A program made the position numbers and the translations under genes. Below, in pieces: positions 20,751 through 30,325 of a stretch of DNA of 64,000 nucleotides; position 1 is the first letter of the stretch, and each line of letters opens with the position of its first letter. This DNA is from Paenibacillus gyeongsangnamensis (lineage in GTDB: Bacteria > Bacillota > Bacilli > Paenibacillales > NBRC-103111). Where the stretch lies: contig NZ_JAQAGZ010000001.1 of assembly GCF_027533625.1 (NCBI RefSeq), positions 124,001 to 188,000 of the forward strand, in the 5' to 3' direction. Under the pieces are notes generated by a model. It made no database searches, was not told where the DNA came from, and was given only the letters and a program-made list of their open reading frames with translations.

Positions 20751-23021
20751 ATGAATATGCCGACGAGACAACATGATTTATTGATCGGAGGAGCCATTGA
20801 CCGTTGGGATGAGGCGCTGCCGCTCGGAAACGGATTAACAGGCTGCTTAATGTGGGGGGACGGAAGTCCGCTCAAGCTGAGTCTGGACCGCGGAGATTTG
20901 TGGGACACCAGACTTGCAGCGGAAGCGTTATCCCAAGACTATACTTATGCAAATTTGATTGAGCTTGTAAAACAAAAAGATATCGATTCGATCCGTCAAA
21001 GATTTCAGTTTAATCGTTTCACCGCAACTCCGACGAAAATTCCTGCTGGCAGGATTGAACTTAATTGGGGAAGGACGGCGGACGAGGTTCGATACCAACT
21101 TCGCCTTATCGACGCCATAGGTGAATCAAAGCTCCGTTTCGGCGATTCGGAATGCTTCATTCAGGCTCTGATGCATGCCGTAGATAGGGTCGGGTATGTC
21201 CGCATGTCAGGTTCGGCCAGTTTGCCGCAAGTATCGATTGTTCCACCGCCATACACAGCTCCTGAAGGTGAAGGAGATTTGGCCGCTGGCAGTTTGGCCT
21301 TATTGCAATATCCTGAACCAAAGGTAATTATGGAAGACGGATGGATTATTTATCACCAGCATACGCACGAAACACTGGAGTTTGCCATCGTTTTGAGAAT
21401 TAAAAAAACGAATAACGAAGGCTGCGAAATGGCGTTCAAAATCGCCATGAACCGGGATGGCGAGGATTGGCTGGAGCGGGCCAAAGAAAACGTGTTACGG
21501 GCGTTAGATGATGGCTGGGAAGCAGCTTTGTCTAGTCACAGCAGGTGGTGGAAGTCATTCTGGAGTAAAAGCTCTATTACGCTTCCTGATAAGGAAACGG
21601 AGAAACAATGGTATTTGACGAATTACTTTCTGGCTTCCTGTTCGAGAAAAGGTACTCCTCCGATGCCCTTGCAGGGAGTTTGGACCGCCGATGAAGGACT
21701 GCTTCCACCCTGGAAGGGCGACTATCATCATGATCTCAACACGCAGCTTAGCTATTGGCATTACTTAAAAGCTAACCATCTAGGAGAAGGAGAAAGTTTT
21801 CTGGACTTCCTATGGGAGCTTCGGCCAGCTGCGAGGCGGTTTGCGCAGGCTTTCTTCGATGCACCGGGTATCTGTTTGCCGTCCGTTATGAGCATAGATG
21901 GAACTTCCATCGGGGGATGGGTCATGTATTGTACCAATTTGGTCAATCAGATTTGGCTTTGTCAGGCATTTGACCATTATTGGCAATATACGGGGGACTA
22001 CGTTTTTCTAGAAAATAAAGCGTACGTGTATTTCAAAGAAACAGCCGAATGTATCCTCCGGTGGTTAAAGCCCGGCTCGGATGGCAAATTACTGCTTCCA
22101 CTATCAAGTTCTCCGGAAATTCACGATGATTCACTTGATGCTTGGCTAACTCCGAATAGCAACAATGATTTAGCGTTGCTGCATTATTTATTCAATACAT
22201 TGGATAGGTTGGCAACCTTATTGGGGAAGGCTGCGGACGCGGAGCGTTGGAACGCCATACGTCATCAACTGACGGAGCTTGCGGTGAATGAAGACCATGT
22301 GCTGATGCTGAGTCCGGATGAATCACTGAAGGAAAGCCACCGCCACCTATCTCATGCGATGGCGATTTATCCTCTTAATTTGCTAAACTATCATCGTTCC
22401 GAGAGAGAGCGGACAATCATTGACAGTACGATCAGAGATCTTGAGGTGCTTGGCAAAGGATTGTGGGTCGGATTTTCTTTCGCATGGATGGCGAACCTGT
22501 ACGCGCGTCAAGGTAACGGCGAGGCTGCGCTGTACCAATTGAAGCTGCTTTGGGAAAACCTCTGCTCGGTAAACGGATTTCACTTGAATGGAGATTATCG
22601 TAAACGCGGAATTACCGCTCTGCACTACCGTCCGTTTACGCTGGAATCGAACATGGCTGCTGCGGATGCTTTACAGGAAATGCTCTTGCAGAACTATGAC
22701 GGTGTGATTCGAGTTTTTCCGGCTGTGCCAGCAGAGTGGAAGAATCAGGGCGTATCTTTCGAGCGGTTAAGAGGAGGAAAAGGGAGCCTGATTTCGGCCG
22801 AGTGGAGCAAAGGGCTGCTGCAGTACATTCAACTGGAAGCAGAACAGGATGCAGAATTTAGCGTGCTGAACCAGTTTGAAAATGGCAAGCTTATACTGGA
22901 AAAGGCAAACGAACGCATTGTTCTGAATGCGGCAGTTGGCAGTCCGTTTCATATACGGCTATTTGAGGGTGAAACATGCATCGTACGTCATGCAGGTTTA
23001 GCTGATGACTATAAAGGATAG
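20751..23021 (+). CDS. GH95-like alpha-L-fucosidase
   Basis: A protein of 756 residues of the GH95 type (alpha-L-fucosidase or alpha-L-galactosidase, inverting). The N-terminal beta-sandwich starts with EALPLGNGLTGCLMWG. The (alpha/alpha)6 barrel contains PLQGVWTADEGLLPPWKGDY and SHRHLSHAMAIYP (H530), both characteristic. The C-terminal region holds VIRVFPAVPAEWKNQG, also conserved. No signal peptide is present, so it acts inside on imported oligosaccharides. ATG 20751 follows GAGGTGA. It is in the same transcript as GH88, so both enzymes are made together for trimming of uronic-acid- and fucose-containing fragments. Exact linkage specificity is unknown. Confidence 0.85.
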   Translation: MNMPTRQHDLLIGGAIDRWDEALPLGNGLTGCLMWGDGSPLKLSLDRGDLWDTRLAAEALSQDYTYANLIELVKQKDIDSIRQRFQFNRFTATPTKIPAGRIELNWGRTADEVRYQLRLIDAIGESKLRFGDSECFIQALMHAVDRVGYVRMSGSASLPQVSIVPPPYTAPEGEGDLAAGSLALLQYPEPKVIMEDGWIIYHQHTHETLEFAIVLRIKKTNNEGCEMAFKIAMNRDGEDWLERAKENVLRALDDGWEAALSSHSRWWKSFWSKSSITLPDKETEKQWYLTNYFLASCSRKGTPPMPLQGVWTADEGLLPPWKGDYHHDLNTQLSYWHYLKANHLGEGESFLDFLWELRPAARRFAQAFFDAPGICLPSVMSIDGTSIGGWVMYCTNLVNQIWLCQAFDHYWQYTGDYVFLENKAYVYFKETAECILRWLKPGSDGKLLLPLSSSPEIHDDSLDAWLTPNSNNDLALLHYLFNTLDRLATLLGKAADAERWNAIRHQLTELAVNEDHVLMLSPDESLKESHRHLSHAMAIYPLNLLNYHRSERERTIIDSTIRDLEVLGKGLWVGFSFAWMANLYARQGNGEAALYQLKLLWENLCSVNGFHLNGDYRKRGITALHYRPFTLESNMAAADALQEMLLQNYDGVIRVFPAVPAEWKNQGVSFERLRGGKGSLISAEWSKGLLQYIQLEAEQDAEFSVLNQFENGKLILEKANERIVLNAAVGSPFHIRLFEGETCIVRHAGLADDYKG

Positions 23022-23096
23022 ACCAGATCGGCATTTACGAAGTCGAACGCAATGCTGTCCACTGATACTGGCATGAATAATGATAGAAGTGATACG

Positions 23097-23138
23097 GGGC
23101 TGTCTTTTCCCAATGTGGTAAAGGGCAGCCCTTATTTT
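23097..23138 (+). terminator. Terminator after GH95 gene
   Basis: GGGCTGTCTTT pairs, with G-T wobbles, with AAAGGGCAGCCC around a loop of about 12 bases, followed by TTATTTT. Confidence 0.75.
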
Positions 23139-23222
23139 CGAGAGGGAAACGATGCGGATGGACTTAGATTATCGTAAGTTCGTACAACTGATTTTGATGT
23201 AGATTCATAAAAAACATAATAA

Positions 23223-23249
23223 TTTCGACATATTTTTCCGGTATAATGG
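23223..23249 (+). promoter_or_regulatory. Promoter-like segment of the PL8-SLH-M60 gene
   Basis: A perfect TATAAT at 23242-23247 is preceded by TTTCGACATATTTTTCC, which resembles the TTGACA-bearing segment at 17416 before the other SLH gene. The -35 match at correct spacing is poor. Confidence 0.4.
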
Positions 23250-23334
23250 TCCAGCCCATTAACCGTGTTATTCTAACTCGAGTTACAGTTAAGGAGCCTA
23301 TCTATATACCTCAATCAGAAAGTAGGAGATATTA

Positions 23335-23364
23335 ATGTTCATAAGAAGGTGCTTCCACCAATGA
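23335..23364 (+). CDS. Nine-codon ORF overlapping the start of the fusion gene
   Basis: ATG 23335 has the best ribosome-binding site of the region (GGAG, six bases upstream). It encodes MFIRRCFHQ and stops at TGA 23362-23364. That stop overlaps the next ATG (23361) as ATGA, the classic coupling arrangement. Its first residues copy the MFI-RR start of the paralogous SLH-GH16 protein, so it is probably the original start, separated from the main frame by a small indel. Translation of the fusion may depend on re-initiation. Confidence 0.4.
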   Translation: MFIRRCFHQ

Positions 23365-26300
23365 ATTGGACCCTCAAAGCATTACACTTGTTTCTTATTA
23401 TTGTACTGCTCATATCCACAGTTATGTTCATGCCTGCCTGCCGAACACAAGCTGCGGACGAATATGATGGATTAAGAGCGAAGTGGCAGAGTGCTCTAGT
23501 AGGAAATCCCGATTATGACCCTAATGACCCGGATATCGCCGCAAAAATTACCTCTATCACCAATGGGGCCAAATCCGTTTGGTCCACTTTAAACAAAGAA
23601 ACGAATCGAACAAATTTGTGGAGTGACTTGTCTAATTGGTCTACTAAATCATCCGACATTACGAATGGCTATTCCCGTTTAAAAAGTATGGCCATTGCCT
23701 TTAATACAAAGGGGTCCTCGCTTTATGGCAACAAGTCTTTAGCAGCTGACATTATGAATGCTCTCGATTGGATGTATCAGAATGTATATAACGATAGCGT
23801 TACCAAGGAGTATGACAACTGGTGGGATTGGGAAATCGGATCGCCGCAAGCGTTAAACGATACAGCCGTTTTAATGTACAATCAATTGACGGCAGCTCAA
23901 ATTATCAAATATATCAAAGCTGTTGATCGTTTTGTTCCCGATCCCACCCATAGAACCAGAGATGGCGGCATAGTTGAAACGGGAGCTAACCGGGCGGATA
24001 AAGCTCTTGTCGTTATGATCCGCGGCATACTTGATAAATCAGGGACGAAGCTTGCACAGGGAAGAGATACGCTCAGCCAAATATTTCTTTATGTCACAAG
24101 CGGCGATGGATTTTACGCCGACGGGTCATTCATTCAGCACTCGAATGTACCGTATAGCGTCGGCTATGGGAATGTTTTACTCCTTGATATGGCAAGAATA
24201 TTAGAACTTTTGAAAGGCTCCTCTTGGGATGTCACAGATCCTAATGTTCAGAACGTCTATAACTGGGTGACCGATTCCTATCAGCCGCTCATTTATAATG
24301 GCGCGGCAATGGATATGGTTGGTGGACGCAAAATTTCCAGGCAGAAAGAAACGGATCATGACACAGGAAGGACAATTATTGCTACTATTGCGCGGCTGGC
24401 GCAATTTGCGCCTTCCGCTCAGGCAGCTACTTTCAAAAGCTTGGTGAAGGCGTGGGTGCAACAGGACACTACCTTTGCCAATTATTACGCGGGCATGACG
24501 ATTAACGATATGATGAAAATCAAATCGATCATGAACGACAACACGATTGCGCCAAGCGATGAATTGATCAAGAATCAAGTATTCCCCAATATGGATCGGG
24601 CCATTCATCTGCGTCCGGGCTTCGGTTTCGGTCTCAGCATGTTCTCGAACCGCATAACGGCTTTTGAATCCGGCAACGGAGAGAATCTTCAAGGCTGGTG
24701 GACCGGTCTTGGCATGACGTACCTGTATAACAATGATTTGGCCCAGTATGACAATAATTTCTGGCCGACTGTCAATATGTATCGCTTACCGGGGACAACA
24801 ACGGATGGAACGGGAAGCGGAACTCCGAAAGCTTGGAACTTATATGCAAACCCTAACAATTGGGTAGGCGGATCATCCTTGAACGGTCAGTATGGGACGG
24901 CGGGAATGGATTTTTCTCTCTCAGGAGTTACGGGAAGCCCGCTTCAAGGGAAAAAATCCTGGTTCATGTTCGGAGATAAAATCGTCGCTTTGGGCGCCGG
25001 CGTAACGAGCACGGACAACCGTAATGTAGAGACGATCGTAGAGAACCGCAAGTTGAACGACAAGGGCGACAACAATTTGACGGTGAACGGGGCAACCAAG
25101 CCGAATGAACTCGGATGGTCTGACAAGATGACCGGCGTACAGTGGGCTCATTTGGCGGGCAATATACCGGGATCCGACATCGGCTATTATTTCCCTGAAA
25201 CTGCTAATGTCTACGCTCTGCGCGAGTCGAGAACCGGCGCTTGGAAAGATGTTAATAACGGAGGAAGCGCGGCCCAGGTGACGAACCATTATTTGAGCTT
25301 GGCATTTGAGCACGGGAAGAACCCAACAGACGCCTCTTACTCCTATGTTCTGCTGCCGAATAAAGACGCGGCTGCAACGGCCAGCTATGCAAGCAATCCG
25401 GATATCGCGATTCTTGAAAATTCAAAGGAAGCTCAAGCGGTAAAAGACAGTACCCTTAACATCTTGGGAGTGAACTTTTGGAAAGATGTGACCAAGACCA
25501 TTGCCGTGAATGGGGCGAGCTTGATTACAAGCGATAAGAAGGCATCCGTCACCATGATGGAAACGCCAAACGAAATCGACGTGGCGGTTTCCGATCCGAC
25601 GCAGAGCAATACAGGGAGCATCAATCTCGAGATCAATAGAAGCGCAGTGGGAACGATCTCGCTCGATCCGGGAATTACCGTAACCCAGTTAAGTCCGACG
25701 ATTAAGATGACCGTCCATGTGAATGGATCGCTTGGAAAAACGTTTACAGTCAAACTTAATCGGGGAACAACTGTCGCTCCGGCGGGGATGAGCTCGGACA
25801 TCGCCGGACATTGGGCTGAGAAACAATTGAAAGAGTGGATCAGCAAAGGCTATATTCAAGGATATGAAGATCATACCGTGAGACCGGATCATACGGTGAC
25901 CCGTGCTGAATTTATGACGTTGATAAATCGCGCATTCGGGTTTACTGAAACTACGAACGTAAGCTTCTCCGACATGAATTCTTCCGGTTGGGAATATGAG
26001 CAGGTTCGTAAAGCGGTAAAGGCTGGGTACATCGACGGTTATGAGGATGGAACCATTCGGCCCGGAAATAAGGTGAGTCGCCAGGAAGTATCCATCATGA
26101 TTGCCAAGCTGCTAAAACTGGATACCACGCAAGGCATACATGCGGCAAGTCAGTTTAAGGATGCCCAAAAGATCCCGGAGTGGAGCAAACATGCAGTAGA
26201 AGAAGTTGCGGCGAAGGGCATCATGGATGGATACGAAGACGGAACCTTTCATGCCGATGCTTACATTACTCGTGCAGAAGCGGTAGTTGCCATTGATCGT

Positions 26301-27728
26301 GCTCTTCATGACAAATCGGTAACAGCAACGTCGGGACCCAACTCCGAACCGACAACGGGAGCTTCTATTTCACTTCCGATTGAAAAAGCGAACCTGCCGG
26401 TTAACGTACTGGCTCAGCTCGGCAAAGTAACACTCGATCCGAATAACGTGAAATCGCCCTATGCCGATGGGTTTCCGGGCATGGTTCCAGACAACGCGGA
26501 GAAGGTGGATAACAAAATTATTGAAGTGAACTACGACTATCGTAACTTGAGTTACCTGCGCATGTCTTCACCGCCCGGCAGTTGGGTTAGTACTGGACTT
26601 TACGCGCCGGCCGGCAGCGTGATCACCTTGAATGTCCCTGAAGGGACTGAAAATCTGGATGTACAGGTTGGCTCCCATACCGACAACCTGATGCAGCTTG
26701 ATAAATGGAACCGGGCACCCGTAGTCGTTGGACGCCAAAAATTGCTGCCTGGAATCAACAAGATCAACAGCCCGTTCGGCGGTTTAATTTATTTGATCCC
26801 GACTAAGTCTAAAACGGATACCAAGGTGAAAGTGTCAATCAGCGGCGCTGTCAATGCTTCTTATTTCATACTGGGTCAAACGACGGATGAGGAATGGAAA
26901 AATACAATCAGAAACTATCCGGCACCGTGGGCTGAACTGCAAAGCCGCCGGGTGATCTTAACCGTTCCTGCGGAAGATATCCGCAAGCTGGAGCATCCAA
27001 GCGAACTCATGGCCAAATGGGATGAAATCATCGATAGCTATGATGACTTGATCGGTGTTGGGCCGGATAAAACGGAACCGAATCGCAGTCCGGATCGCCC
27101 ATACCGTTATGTGGCGGATGCTCAAATTAGCGCCGGTTCGCTCCATTCCGGATATCCAATTATGTTATATCAGGGAGTCGCCTCCAAACAGCTTGTTGAT
27201 ATTGAAGCCATCCAGCACAATGGTTGGGGCTTCTGGCATGAGCTTGGACATGATTATCAGCAGTCCCCCTGGTACTGGGGAGCCATTGTGGAAGTCACCA
27301 CGAACCTGCATTCAATGAATATTCAGCTTAAATACGGTAACAAGTCTCGTTTAGCGACGAGCAGATCCTATGACAAGGCGTTAGCATTTGTGAACAGCGA
27401 CAATCCGGATAAAAACTTTATTGATGATAAACAAATTGACGTCTTTACGCGCCTAGTCATGTTTTATCAGCTTAAACTAGCCTATGGTTGGGATTTCTAC
27501 ACAAAGCTTCATATTGCTTATCGAGAAATGCCGTCTAACGAGCTGCCTAAAACAGAGCAGCAGAAAATAGACGGATTCGTCATGATGGCCTCGAAAATCA
27601 GCGGGGAAAACCTGACGGAATTTTTCGACAAGTGGGGATTGAAATATTCAGAGGATGCCAAGCAAAAAGTAACTGCTTTGAATTTGCCGCAGCCTAAAAC
27701 GCAGATTTGGACATTGAAGGAGCAATAA
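23361..27728 (+). CDS. PL8 polysaccharide lyase - SLH - M60-like metallopeptidase fusion
   Basis: A 1455-residue surface protein with three modules. After a signal peptide (about 1-33) comes a full PL8 lyase (about 35-790) with the complete catalytic set: N210 (TGANRADK), H260 (DGSFIQH) and Y269 (PYSVGYGN), spaced 50 and 9 exactly as in pneumococcal hyaluronate lyase. NWWDWEIGSP is the aromatic patch. Three SLH repeats follow (about 812-985) and tie the protein to the wall. The C-terminal part (about 1015-1455) is an M60/enhancin-like peptidase with HELGH (H1293, E1294, H1297), a zinc-binding gluzincin motif. M60 enzymes attack mucin-type glycoproteins. The lyase would cleave a hyaluronan-, chondroitin- or xanthan-like uronate polymer. 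Start ATG 23361 is coupled to the mini-ORF; GTG 23349 is possible. Domain calls are by motif. Confidence 0.88.
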   Translation: MNWTLKALHLFLIIVLLISTVMFMPACRTQAADEYDGLRAKWQSALVGNPDYDPNDPDIAAKITSITNGAKSVWSTLNKETNRTNLWSDLSNWSTKSSDITNGYSRLKSMAIAFNTKGSSLYGNKSLAADIMNALDWMYQNVYNDSVTKEYDNWWDWEIGSPQALNDTAVLMYNQLTAAQIIKYIKAVDRFVPDPTHRTRDGGIVETGANRADKALVVMIRGILDKSGTKLAQGRDTLSQIFLYVTSGDGFYADGSFIQHSNVPYSVGYGNVLLLDMARILELLKGSSWDVTDPNVQNVYNWVTDSYQPLIYNGAAMDMVGGRKISRQKETDHDTGRTIIATIARLAQFAPSAQAATFKSLVKAWVQQDTTFANYYAGMTINDMMKIKSIMNDNTIAPSDELIKNQVFPNMDRAIHLRPGFGFGLSMFSNRITAFESGNGENLQGWWTGLGMTYLYNNDLAQYDNNFWPTVNMYRLPGTTTDGTGSGTPKAWNLYANPNNWVGGSSLNGQYGTAGMDFSLSGVTGSPLQGKKSWFMFGDKIVALGAGVTSTDNRNVETIVENRKLNDKGDNNLTVNGATKPNELGWSDKMTGVQWAHLAGNIPGSDIGYYFPETANVYALRESRTGAWKDVNNGGSAAQVTNHYLSLAFEHGKNPTDASYSYVLLPNKDAAATASYASNPDIAILENSKEAQAVKDSTLNILGVNFWKDVTKTIAVNGASLITSDKKASVTMMETPNEIDVAVSDPTQSNTGSINLEINRSAVGTISLDPGITVTQLSPTIKMTVHVNGSLGKTFTVKLNRGTTVAPAGMSSDIAGHWAEKQLKEWISKGYIQGYEDHTVRPDHTVTRAEFMTLINRAFGFTETTNVSFSDMNSSGWEYEQVRKAVKAGYIDGYEDGTIRPGNKVSRQEVSIMIAKLLKLDTTQGIHAASQFKDAQKIPEWSKHAVEEVAAKGIMDGYEDGTFHADAYITRAEAVVAIDRALHDKSVTATSGPNSEPTTGASISLPIEKANLPVNVLAQLGKVTLDPNNVKSPYADGFPGMVPDNAEKVDNKIIEVNYDYRNLSYLRMSSPPGSWVSTGLYAPAGSVITLNVPEGTENLDVQVGSHTDNLMQLDKWNRAPVVVGRQKLLPGINKINSPFGGLIYLIPTKSKTDTKVKVSISGAVNASYFILGQTTDEEWKNTIRNYPAPWAELQSRRVILTVPAEDIRKLEHPSELMAKWDEIIDSYDDLIGVGPDKTEPNRSPDRPYRYVADAQISAGSLHSGYPIMLYQGVASKQLVDIEAIQHNGWGFWHELGHDYQQSPWYWGAIVEVTTNLHSMNIQLKYGNKSRLATSRSYDKALAFVNSDNPDKNFIDDKQIDVFTRLVMFYQLKLAYGWDFYTKLHIAYREMPSNELPKTEQQKIDGFVMMASKISGENLTEFFDKWGLKYSEDAKQKVTALNLPQPKTQIWTLKEQ

Positions 27729-27761
27729 GAAGCAGGACATTGGGCATTCCTTTCCTGCTTC
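27729..27761 (+). terminator. Hairpin after fusion gene
   Basis: GAAGCAGGA (27729-27737) pairs with TCCTGCTTC (27753-27761), loop 15. No T-run follows, so termination would be weak. Confidence 0.4.
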
Positions 27762-27929
27762 GCCGGGCTCAGTTTGTAAGCGATTTGTTAAAAAAGAATA
27801 AAATGTTTGTACTGGGACATTACCTTTATCTGGATATTTGGCGTGGTGACCAAAATTCCCCATAAAGGTTCGATGTCCTACTTTGCTTTTGTTGTCCTAT
27901 AGCGACCCCGGGCCGCAGGAAAAAATGAG

Positions 27930-28799
27930 CTATTCATCAATGTATTTCGTATTTCTGAATTCAGTCGGAGATGCCCCGTAATATTTGCGGAAAGCTCTTG
28001 TAAAGGAATAGAGGTCGGGATAACCGAGAGACAAAGCGATTTCGGTAACGGATAAATCGGTATCCGCGAGTAATTTTGCGCCGCTTCGCATCCGCAATCG
28101 CTGTAAATATTGTATGGGGGAAATGCCGAGCTTTTTCGAGAACACGGAAGAGAAATGGGTGCGATGCAAACCGACATAATCGGCAACGTCCTGTACGGTA
28201 ATGCCCTCAGCGTAATGCACATTCATGAAAGTTTCACTGTCTTGAATCCAAGTAAGCTTGTTCGTTTCGTGTACCTCCTGCTTACTTACTGCCGCTAATT
28301 GCGCAAGCAATGCACAAATCATGCTGACGAATTGCAAGGATCCGCCACAAACCCTTAGACGGCGGAATTCGTGCAGCAGCTCCCGAAATGTCCCCGGCAA
28401 ATCGGGAAGAGGAATCTCACGACAATAAGGCTTTTCCTCCGTTATTCCCGCATATTGCAGCAAAGGCCCTGCCCCTTCGCCATTAAAGCCGATCCAGGTC
28501 ATGCGAAGCTTCGGATTCCGTTCCTTGACTTTATACGTAAATGGTGTGTCCGGGAATAAGCAAAATAAGTCGCCTTTTTTCAGCGTCACTTGTTCTCCAT
28601 TTACGGCGTACACTACTTGTCCATCCAGGATATAGTGCAAATTGTAGTAGCGGATTTGACGGGGGCCGGAGATGTAGTTCGGCTTGGCAATCATTCTCCC
28701 TGCATGGAGCGGCCATATTCCGATTGCCCTTTCCAATTCGCTTGGCGTGTAGTATAAAAATTCGGCATTTTCACTGGGATATTCCTTCAGCCCCCGCAT
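27930..28799 (-). CDS. AraC family transcriptional regulator
   Basis: A regulator of 289 residues with a cupin ligand domain (YYNLHYILDGQVVYAVNG, then FCLFPDTPFTYKV) and a C-terminal HTH_18 domain (VADYVGLHRTHFSSVFSKKL; LGYPDLYSFTRAFRKYYG). It should activate a sugar operon. ATG 28799 is chosen because GGAGG lies seven bases before it; the longer frame to 28850 lacks a site. It is divergent from the oxidoreductase-tdh-kbl operon and follows the PL8-SLH-M60 gene tail to tail, so the divergent operon is its likely target. Confidence 0.88.
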   Translation of the reverse strand: MRGLKEYPSENAEFLYYTPSELERAIGIWPLHAGRMIAKPNYISGPRQIRYYNLHYILDGQVVYAVNGEQVTLKKGDLFCLFPDTPFTYKVKERNPKLRMTWIGFNGEGAGPLLQYAGITEEKPYCREIPLPDLPGTFRELLHEFRRLRVCGGSLQFVSMICALLAQLAAVSKQEVHETNKLTWIQDSETFMNVHYAEGITVQDVADYVGLHRTHFSSVFSKKLGISPIQYLQRLRMRSGAKLLADTDLSVTEIALSLGYPDLYSFTRAFRKYYGASPTEFRNTKYIDE

Positions 28800-28905
28800 G
28801 TACATACCTCCATTCGTCTTCAGTTTATTATAGACCCTACAAAATGACAACCATGATAACGTAATGATATTTATCTTCTACCCCGGCATCCCTTACTATA
28901 AGATC

Positions 28906-29043
28906 GAAAGGAGTTACACGGCCGAGGATGACATTCGTTCAAATGGTATACTGCTGCACGCCGTTTATGTCAAACCGCTCGGCAGCGGTATCGATGAATG
29001 CTTTATTTTACTAGTAAATATAAAATTCGAGGAGAATGTATAA
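28906..29043 (+). pseudogene. Possible GH29 C-terminal remnant
   Basis: An open frame of 45 codons ends in TAA overlapping the next ATG. It reads SYTAEDDIRSNGILLHAVYV, resembling the YTAEDIRFT-type segment near the end of many alpha-L-fucosidases. It has no start codon or ribosome-binding site. The match is short and low confidence. The stretch also has to contain the promoters of the divergent AraC and oxidoreductase genes. Confidence 0.25.
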
Positions 29044-30299
29044 TGAAGCAGCTTACAGCAATCTTGGTCGGTACAGGGGCCAGAGGCGTTGCTTATGCGC
29101 AATATGCGCTTGATTATCCGCATCAACTGAAATTCGTTGCCGCCGCCGAATCGAATCCGGAACGGTTAGCCAAATTCGCGGAGCAGCACGGCATCCCGGC
29201 AGAGCGTCAATATACGTCCTGGGAGCAGATTCTTACAGAGCCGCAGCTGGCCGATATAGCCATCATTGCCACCCAGGACCGGATGCATTATGAGCCTACG
29301 TTAAAAGCGTTGAAGAACAACTATCATGTCCTGCTTGAAAAGCCGATGTCCCCGGCTCCTTCGGAATGTATCGAGATGGAAAGGGTCGCCAAAGAGAGCG
29401 GACGGCTGCTTACGATCTGTCACGTACTGAGGTACACGCCATTCTGGTCGGCGATAAAGCGGCTCCTTACGGAAGGCCGAATCGGCGAGCTCGTGTCTAT
29501 TCAGCTTAACGAAAACGTCGGCTACTGGCATATGGCGCATAGCTTTGTAAGAGGAAATTGGAATCACTCTGACAAGTCCAGCCCTATGATACTCGCCAAA
29601 TCGTGTCACGATATGGATGTTTTATCATGGCTGACGGACCGGCCTTGTCTACGCGTCAGCTCTTACGGTTCTTTGATGCATTTCCATTCCGGCAACGCAC
29701 CGGAAGGCTCTTCAGATCGCTGTTTGGACTGCGCAGTGGAAGCTTCGTGTCCATATTCGGCACTGCACTTCTACTTTGGCGAAGGGAAAACTTGGGCGCG
29801 GCATTTTACCGAAGAGCTAACGCGAGAAAACATAGTGAGGGGCCTCAAGGAAACGAATTACGGTCGCTGTGTTTACAAGAGCGATAACAATGTAGTGGAC
29901 CATCAAGTCGTCAACATGGAATTTGCGGGTGGTGCCACGGCAACTTTCAGCATGTGCGGATTCACTCGAAATCAGGAACGGCGTATCCAGATTATGGGTA
30001 CCAAAGGGGAGATTCGCGGCGAGGAAGGCAAGATTACCGTGATGGATTTCCTGACGCACGAAAATCACGAGATTCACATCCCGGAACAGACGTCGGGGCA
30101 TGGGGGCGGAGACAGCGGCATTGTTCGCAGCTTTCTGAAGGAAGTAAGCGGCTATAATGGCAGCGAGAGCCTTACCTCCGCATCGGCTTCAGTAAGAAGT
30201 CATCTTATGGCGTTTGCAGCGGAAGAATCCAGATTAAACCATGGCCGATCGATTGAACTGGATGATTTCTATAAGAAGCTGACCGTTCAGGTTTTATAG
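29043..30299 (+). CDS. Gfo/Idh/MocA family oxidoreductase
   Basis: An NAD(P)-dependent sugar or cyclitol dehydrogenase of 418 residues. The N-terminal Rossmann fold shows AILVGTGARG and the family's central EKPMSP motif (lysine at the active site). The C-terminal alpha/beta domain includes SCHDMDVLSW. A Cys cluster, CLDCAVEASCPYSA, is found in a subset of the family and may bind metal. ATG 29043 has GGAG upstream. It begins an operon with tdh and kbl. The substrate may be a uronic acid, amino sugar or sugar acid released from the degraded glycan; this is inference from context. Confidence 0.9.
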   Translation: MKQLTAILVGTGARGVAYAQYALDYPHQLKFVAAAESNPERLAKFAEQHGIPAERQYTSWEQILTEPQLADIAIIATQDRMHYEPTLKALKNNYHVLLEKPMSPAPSECIEMERVAKESGRLLTICHVLRYTPFWSAIKRLLTEGRIGELVSIQLNENVGYWHMAHSFVRGNWNHSDKSSPMILAKSCHDMDVLSWLTDRPCLRVSSYGSLMHFHSGNAPEGSSDRCLDCAVEASCPYSALHFYFGEGKTWARHFTEELTRENIVRGLKETNYGRCVYKSDNNVVDHQVVNMEFAGGATATFSMCGFTRNQERRIQIMGTKGEIRGEEGKITVMDFLTHENHEIHIPEQTSGHGGGDSGIVRSFLKEVSGYNGSESLTSASASVRSHLMAFAAEESRLNHGRSIELDDFYKKLTVQVL

Positions 30300-30325
30300 G
30301 AGATGTATAATGTTGGAGGGTCATC

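Noticed and set aside
23376-23460. Possible lipobox (FMPAC) in the PL8-SLH-M60 signal peptide
   Set aside because: The paralogous SLH-GH16 protein has Phe at the Cys position and SLH domains already anchor the protein, so ordinary signal peptidase cleavage is more likely.
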